Positions 40,103-48,870 of a DNA stretch of 64,000 nt are shown piece by piece (position 1 is the first letter of the stretch; each line of letters starts with the position of its first letter). The stretch spans positions 4,402,001 through 4,466,000 of the forward strand of contig NZ_CP152342.1 in assembly GCF_045291395.1 (NCBI RefSeq), read 5' to 3'. Source of the stretch: MR-S7 sp000400995. Lineage in GTDB: Bacteria; Pseudomonadota; Gammaproteobacteria; Burkholderiales; Burkholderiaceae_C. Below the pieces are notes generated by a model. The model was not told the DNA's origin, searched no databases, and saw only the letters and a program-made list of their open reading frames with translations. The translations under genes and the position numbers were made by a program.

Positions 40103-41051
40103 CCTTGACCTTCGTTCCCCAGACGACGAGCTGCTGGTCCACGAACGCGCGCAGCTCGCCGGCCGTGCTGGTCTGCGCCTCGACGCCCGCCTGGCGCAGC
40201 CGCTCGCGGAAGTCGGGGTCGGTGGTGATGCGGGCCAGTTCGGCGCTCAGGCGCTCCACGATGGCCCGGGGCATGCCGGCCGGGCCGAAGACGGCGCCCC
40301 AGGCCGTGAGGTCGAAGCCCTGCAGGCCCGTCTCCTCGGTGATGGTGGGCAACTGGGGCAGCAAGGCGCTGCGCGCCGCGCTGGACACCGCCAGCGCCTT
40401 GAGCCGGCCGGCCTGCATGTGCGGCAGGGCGTTGGCGATGTCCACGAAGGCGAACTGCACCTGGTTGCCCAGCAAGTCCGTGACGACCTGGGGCACGCTC
40501 TTGTAGGGCACGGCGACGGAGTCCATGCGCATCAGCCGGGCGAAGGCCGCGCCCGCCACCTGCCCCGTGCTGTTGCCATAGCCGTAGCTGGTGTTGCCGG
40601 CCTTGCGCGCATAGGCGACCAGCTCCTGCACGCTGGCCACGGGCAGGCGCGATTCGACCACCAGCACGAAGGGAAAGGCGCAGACGCGCGCGACGGGCGT
40701 GAAGTCCTTCACCGGGTCGTAGCCGAGCTTCTTGAACAGGAAGGGGTTGGCCGAGTGCGTGGTGTTGGAGGTGAGGAACAGGGTGTAGCCGTCCGGCGGC
40801 GCCTTGGCCACCAGGTCGGCCGCGATCTGGCCCGATGCGCCGGCCTTGTTCTCGACCACCACGGGCTGGCCCAGCGCGGCCTGCAGGCGCTCGCCCAGGC
40901 GGCGCGCCACCATGTCGCTCGCGGCGCCGGCGCCGAAGGGGATGACGAGGCGGATCGGCCGCTCGGGCCAGTTCTGCGCCAGGGCCTGGGGCACGGCCGC
41001 GCAGGCGGCGGTGGCGGCCGCGGCGGTCAAAAGGGTGCGTCGCTGCATCAT
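40080..41051 (-). CDS. Bug/TctC-family periplasmic substrate-binding protein (cluster B, first)
   Basis: A 323-residue periplasmic receptor. The signal peptide has twin arginines (MMQRRTLLTAAAATAACAAV ... ALAQ). Binding loops are IRLVIPFGAGAASDMVARRLG, VENKAGASGQIAADLVA and DGYTLFLTSNTTHS. It overlaps the hydratase stop by 4 bases and the CoA transferase start by 23, so all three are one transcription unit. It probably delivers the acid that the transferase activates. Confidence 0.88.
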   Translation of the reverse strand: MMQRRTLLTAAAATAACAAVPQALAQNWPERPIRLVIPFGAGAASDMVARRLGERLQAALGQPVVVENKAGASGQIAADLVAKAPPDGYTLFLTSNTTHSANPFLFKKLGYDPVKDFTPVARVCAFPFVLVVESRLPVASVQELVAYARKAGNTSYGYGNSTGQVAGAAFARLMRMDSVAVPYKSVPQVVTDLLGNQVQFAFVDIANALPHMQAGRLKALAVSSAARSALLPQLPTITEETGLQGFDLTAWGAVFGPAGMPRAIVERLSAELARITTDPDFRERLRQAGVEAQTSTAGELRAFVDQQLVVWGTKVKDAGIQPE

Positions 41052-41833
41052 GGTTTCCTTTCGAAAAGCCGCTGCATGGCGGCGTCGTGCTCGGGCGTGT
41101 GGTGGGCGATGGCCTGGTAGGCCGCCGTCATCTCCAGCAGGGTTTCCAGGCCCGTGCGCTGGCCCTCGCGCAGCAGCCGCTTGGCCATGCGCAGGGCGGT
41201 GCCGGGGTGCGCGGCGATGCGGCGGGCCAGGGCGCGGCTCTCGTCCATCAACCGTTCAGGATCGACCACGCGCGAGACCAGGCCCCACTCGCACGCGGTG
41301 GCCGCGTCGATGGGCTCGGCGGTGAAGGTCATCTCCGCCGCGCGGGACATGCCGACGGCGCGCGGCAGCAGCCAGGAGCCGCCGTCGCCCGCCACCAGCC
41401 CCAGCTTCACGAAGCTCTCGGCGAAGGTCGCCCGGGTGGAGGCGATGCGGATGTCGCACAGGGTGGCGATATCGCAGCCCGCGCCGTAGGCCGGGCCGTT
41501 GACGGCCGCGATGACGGGCACCTGCAGGCGGTACAGCGCCAGCGCCATGCGCTGCACGCTCTCGCGGTAGCGGTTCTGGATGGCGTGGGCGCTGCCTTCG
41601 CCCAGGCCCTGTTTGGCACTCAGATCCTTGACGTCGCCGCCGGCGCAGAAGGCATTGCCCGCGCCGGTCAGGATGGCGCAGCGCACGCTGTCGTCGGCGT
41701 TGATGCGCTCGCACGCCTCCACGATGCCCTGCGTCTCGGCCGCGCCCGTGAGCGCGTTGAGCGCAGCGGGGCGGTTCATCGTCAGCGTGACGACGCCCCC
41801 GTCCTGCTCGTAAAGAATGAAGGTATCGGTCAT
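41048..41833 (-). CDS. Enoyl-CoA hydratase/isomerase family protein (cluster B)
   Basis: A crotonase-fold enzyme of 261 residues, paralogue of the cluster A enzyme at 18913. Segments are LTGAGNAFCAGGDVKDLSA, AAVNGPAYGAGCDIATLCDIRIA and LGLVAGDGGSWLLPRAVG. As in the cluster A protein, one classical catalytic glutamate corresponds to Asp and the other to a non-acidic residue, with Asp in the GDGG loop, so a dedicated sub-family is likely. It overlaps the MaoC gene stop by 4 bases. Confidence 0.87.
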   Translation of the reverse strand: MTDTFILYEQDGGVVTLTMNRPAALNALTGAAETQGIVEACERINADDSVRCAILTGAGNAFCAGGDVKDLSAKQGLGEGSAHAIQNRYRESVQRMALALYRLQVPVIAAVNGPAYGAGCDIATLCDIRIASTRATFAESFVKLGLVAGDGGSWLLPRAVGMSRAAEMTFTAEPIDAATACEWGLVSRVVDPERLMDESRALARRIAAHPGTALRMAKRLLREGQRTGLETLLEMTAAYQAIAHHTPEHDAAMQRLFERKP

Positions 41834-42291
41834 GCGGCGCCCTCCCCGGCGTCGTCGGTGCGCATCAGGAGCCGGTAGGAGCCTTCCATGACGGTTTCCT
41901 GGCGCTGGTTGGCCACGCGAATGGCGATGTCGATCACGCCGCGCCCCGGCTTGGAGGTCAGCCGCTTGGAGGCCACGCGGGAATGGGTGCGCAGGGTGTC
42001 GCCGATGAGCGCGGGCCGCAGGAAGCGCGACTCGCCGAAGCCCAGCGCGGCGATGGTGCAGGGCCCGATCAGCTCTTCCATCATCCCGGCCGCGAACGCC
42101 TGGATCAGCAGGCCGGGCACGATGCGCTGCCCGAACGGGCTGTGCTCGCGGCAGTACGCCGCGTCGATGAAGATGGGCAGCTTCAGGCCCGCGAGACAGG
42201 TGAACTGCACGATGTCCGTCTCCGTCACCGTGCGGCCGTAGCTGACGAAGGTTTCATGCAGGCGGATCTGCGCGAATGTCTGGTGCTTCAT
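41830..42291 (-). CDS. MaoC-like (R)-specific dehydratase domain protein
   Basis: A hotdog-fold protein of 153 residues resembling MaoC/FAS1-type enoyl-CoA hydratases. Features are VTETDIVQFTCLAGLKLPIFIDAAYCRE, a modified hydratase signature (the Asp/His of D-x4-H are replaced or shifted near IFIDAAYCREHSPFG), IVPGLLIQAFAAGMMEE and GESRFLRPALIGDTLRTHSRV. It starts at ATG 42291, 8 bases after the upstream Bug gene. Together with the crotonase it would hydrate or dehydrate a pathway CoA ester. Confidence 0.82.
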   Translation of the reverse strand: MKHQTFAQIRLHETFVSYGRTVTETDIVQFTCLAGLKLPIFIDAAYCREHSPFGQRIVPGLLIQAFAAGMMEELIGPCTIAALGFGESRFLRPALIGDTLRTHSRVASKRLTSKPGRGVIDIAIRVANQRQETVMEGSYRLLMRTDDAGEGAA

Positions 42292-42299
42292 GGCTGCGC

Positions 42300-43280
42300 T
42301 CACTCGATCTGGATGCGCGCGGCCTGGATGACCCGCTTCCACTTCGCGTAGTCGCCCTCGATCTTGCGGCGCAGCGCCTGCGGATCACCGTCGCCGGGCA
42401 CGAAGCCCAGCCCATCGAAGCGCGCGCGCACCTCGGGCACCTGCAGCGCCTGGGCCACGGCGGCGGCGATGGCGCCGCGCGCGGCCTGCGGCGTGCCGGC
42501 CGGCACGGCGATGCCGGTCCACACGCTGAAGTCGAAGCCAGGCACGCCCGATTCGGCGATGGTCGGCACCTCCGGCAGGCTGGCGTAGCGCTTGGGCACC
42601 GAGATGCCCAGCGCCTTGAGCCGGCCGCTGCGGATGTGCTGCACCACCGGCCCGAAGGAGCTGAAGATCATGTCCACCTGCCCGCCCAGCACGTCCGTCA
42701 CGCCCTGGGCCTGGCCCTTGTAGGGCACGTGCAGGAGGTCGGTGCGGGTCTCGTACTTGAACAGCTCGGCCGCCAGGTGCGACGTGGCGCCCGTGCCCGA
42801 CGAGGCGATGGTCAACTGCCCCGGGCGCGCGCGGGCCGCGTCGATCAGCTCCTGGATGCTGTTCACGGGCAGGCCCGGCCGCACCACCAGCACCATGGGG
42901 ATGGTGGCGATCAGCGCCACGGGCTCGAAGTCCTTGAGGGGGTCGTAGGCGAGCCTGCGCACGTGCGGCAGGATGGTGAACGGCGGGTCGTGCGCCAGCA
43001 CCCACGTATAGCCGTCGGGCGCGGCGCGCGCGGCCGCCGCCGTGCCCACCGTGCCGCTGGCCGCGCCCTGGTTGTCGATGACCACGGGCTGGCCCAGCGT
43101 GGCCGCGAGGTGGTCGGAGATGGTGCGCGCGCTGATGTCGGTGGCCGCGCCCGGCGCGAACGGCACGATGAGCCGGATGGGGTGCTCGGGCTTCCAGCCG
43201 GCCTGCGCCTGCGCGGCCTGCCAGGGCTGCAGGGCGCACAGCACCGCCGCCAGCGCGGTGCGTCTCTTGAGGTGTTTCAC
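42300..43280 (-). CDS. Bug/TctC-family periplasmic substrate-binding protein (cluster B, second)
   Basis: A 326-residue periplasmic receptor and first gene of cluster B. The start is GTG 43280 (VKHLKRRTALAAVL), with AGGAGAC about 8 bases ahead; no ATG fits the signal peptide, which ends AAQAQ. Binding segments are IRLIVPFAPGAATDISARTI, IDNQGAASGTVGTAA and DGYTWVLAHD. Two different Bug receptors in one operon suggest two related ligands or a sensing role for one. It is divergent from a LysR gene with 94 bases between. Confidence 0.85.
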   Translation of the reverse strand: MKHLKRRTALAAVLCALQPWQAAQAQAGWKPEHPIRLIVPFAPGAATDISARTISDHLAATLGQPVVIDNQGAASGTVGTAAAARAAPDGYTWVLAHDPPFTILPHVRRLAYDPLKDFEPVALIATIPMVLVVRPGLPVNSIQELIDAARARPGQLTIASSGTGATSHLAAELFKYETRTDLLHVPYKGQAQGVTDVLGGQVDMIFSSFGPVVQHIRSGRLKALGISVPKRYASLPEVPTIAESGVPGFDFSVWTGIAVPAGTPQAARGAIAAAVAQALQVPEVRARFDGLGFVPGDGDPQALRRKIEGDYAKWKRVIQAARIQIE

Positions 43281-43374
43281 GGCATGTCTCCTGGGGTCTT
43301 TGCGTCCAGTATTGGCCGTGGCACTCATTAGTACAATGGTTTTTCCTTTATCAATTGTTCGGTTCATCTAATCA
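43281..43374. promoter_or_regulatory. Cluster B / LysR divergent promoter region
   Basis: A short AT-rich spacer (CATTAGTACAATGG ... CCTTTATCAATTG). On the minus strand TTGATA (43349-43354) and TACTAA (43328-43333) could be -35 and -10 boxes, but the 15-base spacing is short. LysR control by the adjacent protein is expected. Confidence 0.4.
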
Positions 43375-44304
43375 ATGAAAGTCACGTTGCGGCAGATCGA
43401 GGGCTTTCTGGCGGTGGCCGACACCCTGTCGTTCTCGCGCGGGGCGCAGAAGCTCCACGTCACGCAGTCGGCGTTCTCGCAGTTGATCCGCGAGATGGAG
43501 GCGGCGCTGGACGTGCGGCTGTTCGACCGCACCACGCGCAAGGTGGTGCTGACCGAGGCCGGCCATTCGCTGCTGCTCAAGATGCGCAGCGGGCTCATGG
43601 CCATCGAGGAGGCGTGCCTGGACGCGCAGGCGATCAGCCGGCTGGAGAAGGGGCACGCGTCGGTGGGCGCGCTGCCGTCGCTCGCCAGCGGCTACGTGGC
43701 GCAGGCGCTGGGCGACCTGCGGCGGCTGCACCCCGGCGTGAGCGTGAGCCTGCACGAGGCGCAGAACCCCGACCTGCTGGAGATGGTGCTGCAAGGCCAG
43801 GTGGAACTGGCGGTCTGCGCCCAGGTGCCTGCGTCGCGGGAGCTGGTGTTCGAGGGGCTGTTCACCGAGGAGCTGGTGGCGCTGGTGCCCGCCGGCCACC
43901 CGCTGGCGGGCAAGGCGCGGCAGACCTGGAAGAAGCTGGCGCGTGTGCCGCTCATCCTCATGTCGCACCACTCCAGCACCCGCCGCACGATCGCCGAGGC
44001 GCTGCTCGAAAGCGGCCTGCCCGACAAGCCCGCCCACGAGGTGGCCAGCCTGCACACGGCCGTGGGCATGGTCCGCGCCGGCATGGGCGCGGCCATCATG
44101 CCGCTCACGGCGCTGATGGAGGTGAACCTGGACGGGCTGGCCACATGCCGGCTGAGCAGCCCGGTGCCGCTGCGCCGTATCGCCATCTGCCGCCGCCGCG
44201 ACCGCGTGGCGTCCGCCGCGGCGCTGGAGGTGTCGCACCTGGTGCGAGTGCGGGTGCAGCAGTCCCTGCGGCAGGGCATCCTGCCATCTCCTGTGGAGAA
44301 ATGA
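43375..44304 (+). CDS. LysR-family regulator of CoA cluster B
   Basis: A 309-residue LysR protein. The helix-turn-helix is FSRGAQKLHVTQSAFSQLIREMEAALDVRLFDRTTRKVVLT (residues about 20-60). The effector domain has GQVELAVCAQV, a LVALVPAGHPLAGK strand and GMVRAGMGAAIMPLTAL. Divergent from the cluster B operon, it is its likely activator. The TGA stop is immediately followed by hairpin repeat copy 12. Confidence 0.88.
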   Translation: MKVTLRQIEGFLAVADTLSFSRGAQKLHVTQSAFSQLIREMEAALDVRLFDRTTRKVVLTEAGHSLLLKMRSGLMAIEEACLDAQAISRLEKGHASVGALPSLASGYVAQALGDLRRLHPGVSVSLHEAQNPDLLEMVLQGQVELAVCAQVPASRELVFEGLFTEELVALVPAGHPLAGKARQTWKKLARVPLILMSHHSSTRRTIAEALLESGLPDKPAHEVASLHTAVGMVRAGMGAAIMPLTALMEVNLDGLATCRLSSPVPLRRIAICRRRDRVASAAALEVSHLVRVRVQQSLRQGILPSPVEK

Positions 44305-44352
44305 GCCTCCAGCGCTTACTCAGAAAGCGCCAGCAGCTATCTATTCAGTAGC
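44304..44352 (-). repeat. Dispersed hairpin repeat, copy 12, between convergent genes
   Basis: Reverse copy: GCCTCCAGCGCTTACTCAGAAAGCGCCAGCAGCTATC. It fills the gap between two convergent stop codons and supplies the TAG of the adenosyltransferase gene (44341-44343). Orientation matches termination of that minus-strand gene. Confidence 0.8.
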
Positions 44353-44910
44353 ATCCTGCCGTGCCAGGCGCTCGCTCTTCCAGTACACGTCGTCGCCGCC
44401 GTCCATGCGGTTGAGTACGCGCGCGAGCACGAACAGCAGGTCCGACAGGCGGTTGAGGTATTGGCGCGGCGCGGGCCGCATGCTTTCCTGCTGCTGCAGC
44501 GCCACCACGGCGCGCTCCGCGCGGCGCGCGACCGTGCGGCACACGTGGGCCTGCGCCGCGGCGCGCGTGCCGGCGGGCAGGATGAATTCCTGCAGGCGCG
44601 GCAGCTGCGCGTTGTAGCGCGCCAGGGCCTGGTCGAGCTGCACCAGCGCGTCGTCCTTGAGCAGTTCGAAACCGGGGATGGACAGCTCGCCGCCCAGGTT
44701 GAAGAGCTGGTGCTGCACGTCGACGAGCAGCTCGCGCACGTCCTGCGGCAGCGGCTCGCACAGCAGCAAGCCGATGTGGGAGTTGAGCTCGTCCACGTCG
44801 CCCATGGCATGGGGCCGGCCGCTGGCCTTGGACACGCGCGTGTTGTCGCCCAGGCCGGTGGTGCCGTCGTCGCCGGTGCGGGTGGCGATTTGTGTCAGTC
44901 GGTTGCCCAT
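44341..44910 (-). CDS. Cob(I)alamin adenosyltransferase, PduO type
   Basis: A 189-residue enzyme that transfers adenosyl from ATP to reduced cobalamin to make coenzyme B12. The N-terminal ATP-binding signature IATRTGDDGTTGLGDNTRVSK (residues about 7-27) and GDVDELNSHIGLLL are diagnostic of the PduO-type family. RRAERAVVALQQQE and YLNRLSDLLFVLARVLN are the C-terminal helices. The start is ATG 44910 (MGNRL), since upstream codons are unconserved. It is not next to any B12-dependent enzyme. Confidence 0.92.
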   Translation of the reverse strand: MGNRLTQIATRTGDDGTTGLGDNTRVSKASGRPHAMGDVDELNSHIGLLLCEPLPQDVRELLVDVQHQLFNLGGELSIPGFELLKDDALVQLDQALARYNAQLPRLQEFILPAGTRAAAQAHVCRTVARRAERAVVALQQQESMRPAPRQYLNRLSDLLFVLARVLNRMDGGDDVYWKSERLARQDATE

Positions 44911-45077
44911 GGGGTGTTTTCTCCTCAATGGCTCCTCATTCGGGAGCCGCGCGGGGATTGTGCGTTACATCCGCCGGGCAATTGTGGAGAGGGGCAACAG
45001 CGGGCAAAAGTGCTGGCCCGGGGCCGCTTGCTGCGGTGCAATGAAGTCCTGTTCCACTCTCGACGGAGACCTGATCG

Positions 45078-45431
45078 ATGCCTCAAGCCAAACAGCGCCC
45101 TCTCTCTTCCTTCGATGCCCGCAGCGTGATGCTGTTCGCCGCGATCACCGTAGGGGGCGGGCTCGCCCAGGCACAGACCGCTCCCACGACCACGCGGCCG
45201 AATGCACCGGTGAAGGCGGCCAGTCCGGCAGCGGCCAAGACCAGCAGCACTTCGACCAAAAAGCACCCGGCCTTCGAAACCGCTGACAAGGACAAGGATG
45301 GCAAACTGACGCGCGACGAGACCCAATGGCTGTCTTCGCTCAGGGAAGGCTTCGACCAATACGACACGGACAAAGATGGCACGATTTCGTACGCTGAGTT
45401 CGTGAACAGCAAGCTCTACCAAAAGAAGTAA
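45078..45431 (+). CDS. Exported EF-hand calcium-binding protein
   Basis: A 117-residue protein. A hydrophobic N-terminal segment (SVMLFAAITVGGGLAQAQ) looks like a signal peptide with a long n-region. A Pro/Ala/Thr-rich linker leads to two EF-hand loops: DKDKDGKLTRDE and DTDKDGTISYAE, each with Asp/Asn at the calcium positions and a final Glu. A periplasmic calcium-binding role is inferred. The gene is followed by a strong terminator and stands alone. Confidence 0.82.
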   Translation: MPQAKQRPLSSFDARSVMLFAAITVGGGLAQAQTAPTTTRPNAPVKAASPAAAKTSSTSTKKHPAFETADKDKDGKLTRDETQWLSSLREGFDQYDTDKDGTISYAEFVNSKLYQKK

Positions 45432-45450
45432 GCCCCCGTTTTCCCACCCA

Positions 45451-45495
45451 GCCCGCCCTACCGGTCCCCAGTGGATCGCGGGCGGGCCTTTTTTT
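45451..45495 (+). terminator. Intrinsic terminator after EF-hand gene
   Basis: Stem GCCCGCC (45451-45457) pairs with GGCGGGC (45481-45487) around a long loop and is followed by CTTTTTTT. This is one of the clearest terminators in the window. Confidence 0.85.
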
Positions 45496-45538
45496 GCCCC
45501 GGCTTCTCTAGAATGCCCATCCCGCCCTGGAGAGTCTC

Positions 45539-46951
45539 ATGAACGCCCCGCCCCACACCGTCCACCTGCAGCCACGCCCCGTGCCACAAGCCCTGCTGGA
45601 TGCGCTGGCCGCCCGCTTCGGCGCGCAATATTCCACCACCCAGGCGGTGCGCGAGCAGCACGGCCGCGACGAGGGCTCCCTGCAGGCGCCGCCGCCTTCC
45701 GCCGTGGTCTTCGCCGAGAGCACGCAGGATGTGCAGGACGCCGTGCGCCTGGCCGCGCAACATGCGGTGCCGGTGATCCCCTACGGCGCGGGCTCGTCGC
45801 TGGAGGGGCATCTGCTCGCCGTGCAGGGCGGCATCAGCATCGATGTGGGCCGCATGAACCGCGTGCTCGCCATCGACGCCGACGACCTCACCGTCACCGT
45901 GCAGCCCGGCATCACGCGCAAGCAGCTCAACGAGGCGGTGAAGCACACGGGCCTGTTCTTCCCCATCGACCCCGGCGCGGACGCCAGCATCGGCGGCATG
46001 GCCGCGACGCGCGCCAGCGGCACCAATGCCGTGCGCTACGGCACCATGCGCGAGAACGTGCTGGCACTGGAGGTGGTCACAGCCAGCGGCGAGGTGATCC
46101 GCACCGGCACGCGCGCCAAGAAGAGCAGCGCGGGCTACGACCTCACGCGCCTGATGGTGGGCAGCGAGGGCACGCTGGGCCTGTTCACCGAAGTCACCGT
46201 GCGCCTGTACCCGCTGCCCGAGGCGGTGAGCGCGGCGATCTGCTCGTTCCCGAGCATCGAGGCCGCCGTGCGCACCGTGATCCAGACCATCCAGCTGGGC
46301 GTGCCGATCGCGCGCGTGGAGCTGATCGACGTGAACTCGGTGCGCGTGGTCAACGCCCACAGCAAGCTCGCCCTGCGCGAGGAGCCCCTGCTGCTCATGG
46401 AATTCCACGGCTCGCCCGCCGGCGTGCAGGAGCAGGCCGAAACGGTGCAGGCCATCGCGCAGGAATTCGGCGGCAACGCCTTCGAATGGGCCACCACACC
46501 CGAGGAGCGCACCCGCCTGTGGACGGCGCGGCACAACGCCTACTTCGCCGCCGTGCAGAGCCGCCCCGGCTGCAAGGCCATCAGCACCGACACCTGCGTG
46601 CCCATCAGCCGCCTGGCCGACTGCCTGCTGGACTCGGTGGCCGAGGCCGACGCCAGCGGCATCCCCTATTTCCTCGTCGGCCACGTGGGCGACGGCAACT
46701 TCCACTTCGGCTACCTGCTGGACCCGGCGGTTCCCGAGGAGCGCGAAACGGCCGAGCGGCTCAACCACCAACTGGTGGCGCGCGCGCTGCGCCTGGGCGG
46801 CACCTGCACGGGCGAACACGGCGTTGGCGTGCACAAGATGGGCTTCCTCGTGGACGAGGCGGGCGAAGGCGCCGTGGAGATGATGCGTGCCATCAAGCGC
46901 GCGCTGGACCCGCAGAACATCCTGAACCCGGGTAAGATCTTCGCGCTCTGA
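45539..46951 (+). CDS. FAD-binding D-lactate dehydrogenase (cytochrome type)
   Basis: A flavoprotein of 470 residues in the D-lactate dehydrogenase/glycolate oxidase subunit D family, oxidising D-2-hydroxy acids and passing electrons to the respiratory chain. The PCMH-type FAD domain has VIPYGAGSSLEGH (residues about 79-91), SIGGMAATRASGTNAVRYGT and GYDLTRLMVGSEGTLGLFTE. The C-terminal cap has FLVGHVGDGNFHFG (metal-binding histidines) and CTGEHGVGVHKMGF. Substrate D-lactate is the usual assignment but other D-hydroxy acids are possible. Confidence 0.88.
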   Translation: MNAPPHTVHLQPRPVPQALLDALAARFGAQYSTTQAVREQHGRDEGSLQAPPPSAVVFAESTQDVQDAVRLAAQHAVPVIPYGAGSSLEGHLLAVQGGISIDVGRMNRVLAIDADDLTVTVQPGITRKQLNEAVKHTGLFFPIDPGADASIGGMAATRASGTNAVRYGTMRENVLALEVVTASGEVIRTGTRAKKSSAGYDLTRLMVGSEGTLGLFTEVTVRLYPLPEAVSAAICSFPSIEAAVRTVIQTIQLGVPIARVELIDVNSVRVVNAHSKLALREEPLLLMEFHGSPAGVQEQAETVQAIAQEFGGNAFEWATTPEERTRLWTARHNAYFAAVQSRPGCKAISTDTCVPISRLADCLLDSVAEADASGIPYFLVGHVGDGNFHFGYLLDPAVPEERETAERLNHQLVARALRLGGTCTGEHGVGVHKMGFLVDEAGEGAVEMMRAIKRALDPQNILNPGKIFAL

Positions 46952-46965
46952 TCGCGCTATGCATT

Positions 46966-47006
46966 TCATAGCTGCCTGCGCTTGATGCAGGCGCGCTACG
47001 GCCCGA
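46966..47006 (+). repeat. Dispersed hairpin repeat, copy 13
   Basis: Forward copy after the D-lactate dehydrogenase: TCATAGCTGCCTGCGCTTGATGCAGGCGCGCTACGGCCCGATTC. The stem is partly degraded and the T-tract is short. Confidence 0.65.
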
Positions 47007-47012
47007 TTCGCC

Positions 47013-47522
47013 TCAATTACCGGGCTGCGCCAGCGGGTAACTCACCGGCGCCGCCGCATCGCCCGGCACGTGCAGCAGGTTGACCACGCCCATCACGTCG
47101 TCCACCAGCCCCACCGCCTGCTCCAGCGCGCGGCCCTGCTCCACGGAGCGCACGCAGCCCATCAGCGTGACGATGCGCCGCTGTCCCAGCACCCACACGC
47201 TGGTCTCGCCGAAGCGCCCGTCCTCGCGGATGAACTGGCGCACGCGCGGAACGATCTCGGCGTCGTACTGGTACGAGTTGGGCAGCCGGCAGCGGCCGGA
47301 GCGGTAGCAGCTGCCGCCGTGCTGCGCGCGGATGTGCGCCAGCGCGCGCACCTCCTCGGCGGTGTAGAGCGGTCCCTCGGGCACGGGGCAGCCCGCCATG
47401 GCGGACGTGGCCTGAACGAACGGGTCATCGAAGGCGTTGGTGCGCGGCTGTGCCTGCGCCGCTGCGCAGGCCAGCAGCAGCGCGATAGAGCATGAGAATC
47501 GCTTTGTACGCCCGCCCATCAA
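47013..47522 (-). CDS. Exported BON-domain protein
   Basis: A 169-residue protein with an N-terminal signal peptide (FSCSIALLLACAAAQAQ). The second half is a single BON-like domain: VPRVRQFIREDGRFGETSVWV, then RIVTLMGCVRSVEQGRALEQ and VDDVMGVVNLLHV. Four cysteines around CYRSGRCRLP may form disulfides. BON domains usually bind membranes or phospholipid in the periplasm; the specific role is unknown. ATG 47522 or the adjacent ATG 47519 starts it. Confidence 0.78.
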   Translation of the reverse strand: MMGGRTKRFSCSIALLLACAAAQAQPRTNAFDDPFVQATSAMAGCPVPEGPLYTAEEVRALAHIRAQHGGSCYRSGRCRLPNSYQYDAEIVPRVRQFIREDGRFGETSVWVLGQRRIVTLMGCVRSVEQGRALEQAVGLVDDVMGVVNLLHVPGDAAAPVSYPLAQPGN

Positions 47523-47556
47523 GCGCCTCCAGCGATCCTTTCAGAAGCGCGTGGCT

Positions 47557-48804
47557 TCACGCCGCCACGGCCGCCGGGCGCGAACGCGCCGCCACGCCCG
47601 CACCCACGAAGCCGGCCGACACCACGCCCAGCACCAGCGCCATCGCCGATCCATAGAAGATGCCGCTGACCATGCCCCGGTCCAGCATGGCGCCGAACAC
47701 CGGCGCGGCCAGGCTGAAGCCCAGGTCCAGCCCCGAATACACCGTGCCGTACACCCGACCCGTGGCGCCCGGCGGCGCGGCGCGCTTGATGAGCATGTCG
47801 CGCGACGGGCCGGCGATGCCGATGCCCATGCCCGCCAGCGCCGCCACCACCAGCGCCGCCGGGCCCGGCAGCACGCCAAGGCCCACCAGCGCCAGCAGCG
47901 CGGCCGATGCCAGCAGGCAGGCGCTGATGGTCTTCTCCAGCCGCGCCACGCGCGCCACCAGGAAGCCACCGATCACCATGCCCACGGCGCCGCACAGCAT
48001 GTAGCCCGTGACCACCATGGCCGTGACGGACAGCGGCATGCCGTAGAGCCGCTGCAGCGCCGGGCTGGCGAAGCTCTGGATGGCGCTGAGCGAGCTGGTG
48101 CTCCAGAAGAAGAACGAGAAACACAGCCACACGGCCGGCAGCTTGAGGAAGGCGAGCGGATGCTCCTGCGGCACGGCCGCCGCCGCGCCCTTGGCGGACT
48201 GCCCGCCCCACGAGCCCTGCCGGTCGTCCAGCGCATCGCGGTTCCAGACCATGACGGCCAGCACCACCAGCGCCAGCGCGCCGCCGCACAGGCAGGCCAT
48301 GCGCCACGATCCCGTGGCCGTGGCGATGCCGGCCATGAACACCGGCGCCGTGGCCCAGCCCAGGTTGCCCGAGATGCCGTGCACCGAGAAGCCGTGGCCC
48401 AGGCGCTGGGGCGACACGCGCTTGTTGAGGATGGTGAAGTCCACCGGGTGGAACGGCGCATTGCCCAGCCCCGCCAGCACCGAGGCCACGAGCAGCCCCG
48501 CGTAGCCGCTCGACGAGCCCGCCGTCAGCCCCGCCAGCGCGAAGCACGACAGCGCGCAGAACAGCACCGGCCGCGCGCCCACGCGGTCCACCAGGAAGCC
48601 CGCCAACGCCTGCCCCACGCCCGAAACCACGAAGAACACCGACACCAGCAGCCCCAGTTCCGAATAGCTGAAGCCGAACTCCGCGATCAGGAATGGGAAC
48701 AGCGGCGGCAGCAGCATGTGGAAGAAGTGCGACGAGCCGTGGGCCAGCCCGATCAGGCCGATGGTGCGCGCGTCCTGGCGCAGCGATGGGGAGGTGTGGT
48801 CCAT
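47557..48804 (-). CDS. Major facilitator superfamily transporter
   Basis: A 12-helix inner-membrane transporter of 415 residues. MFS features are GLAHGSSHFFHMLLPPLFPF in helix 1, GFLVDRVGARPVLF (the helix 2-3 loop motif), and ASVLAGLGNAPFHPVDFTIL in helix 4. The histidine-rich helix 1 and the FHP motif resemble fosmidomycin-resistance-type and related MFS exporters. The start is ATG 48804. It is divergent from an AraC regulator 66 bases away, which probably controls it. Cargo is unknown. Confidence 0.85.
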   Translation of the reverse strand: MDHTSPSLRQDARTIGLIGLAHGSSHFFHMLLPPLFPFLIAEFGFSYSELGLLVSVFFVVSGVGQALAGFLVDRVGARPVLFCALSCFALAGLTAGSSSGYAGLLVASVLAGLGNAPFHPVDFTILNKRVSPQRLGHGFSVHGISGNLGWATAPVFMAGIATATGSWRMACLCGGALALVVLAVMVWNRDALDDRQGSWGGQSAKGAAAAVPQEHPLAFLKLPAVWLCFSFFFWSTSSLSAIQSFASPALQRLYGMPLSVTAMVVTGYMLCGAVGMVIGGFLVARVARLEKTISACLLASAALLALVGLGVLPGPAALVVAALAGMGIGIAGPSRDMLIKRAAPPGATGRVYGTVYSGLDLGFSLAAPVFGAMLDRGMVSGIFYGSAMALVLGVVSAGFVGAGVAARSRPAAVAA

Positions 48805-48870
48805 GGGGCGTGATCTTAGGCAAGGCGCGCGCGGCCGATATACGATAGGCAGCCAATTACTGTCGCAACC

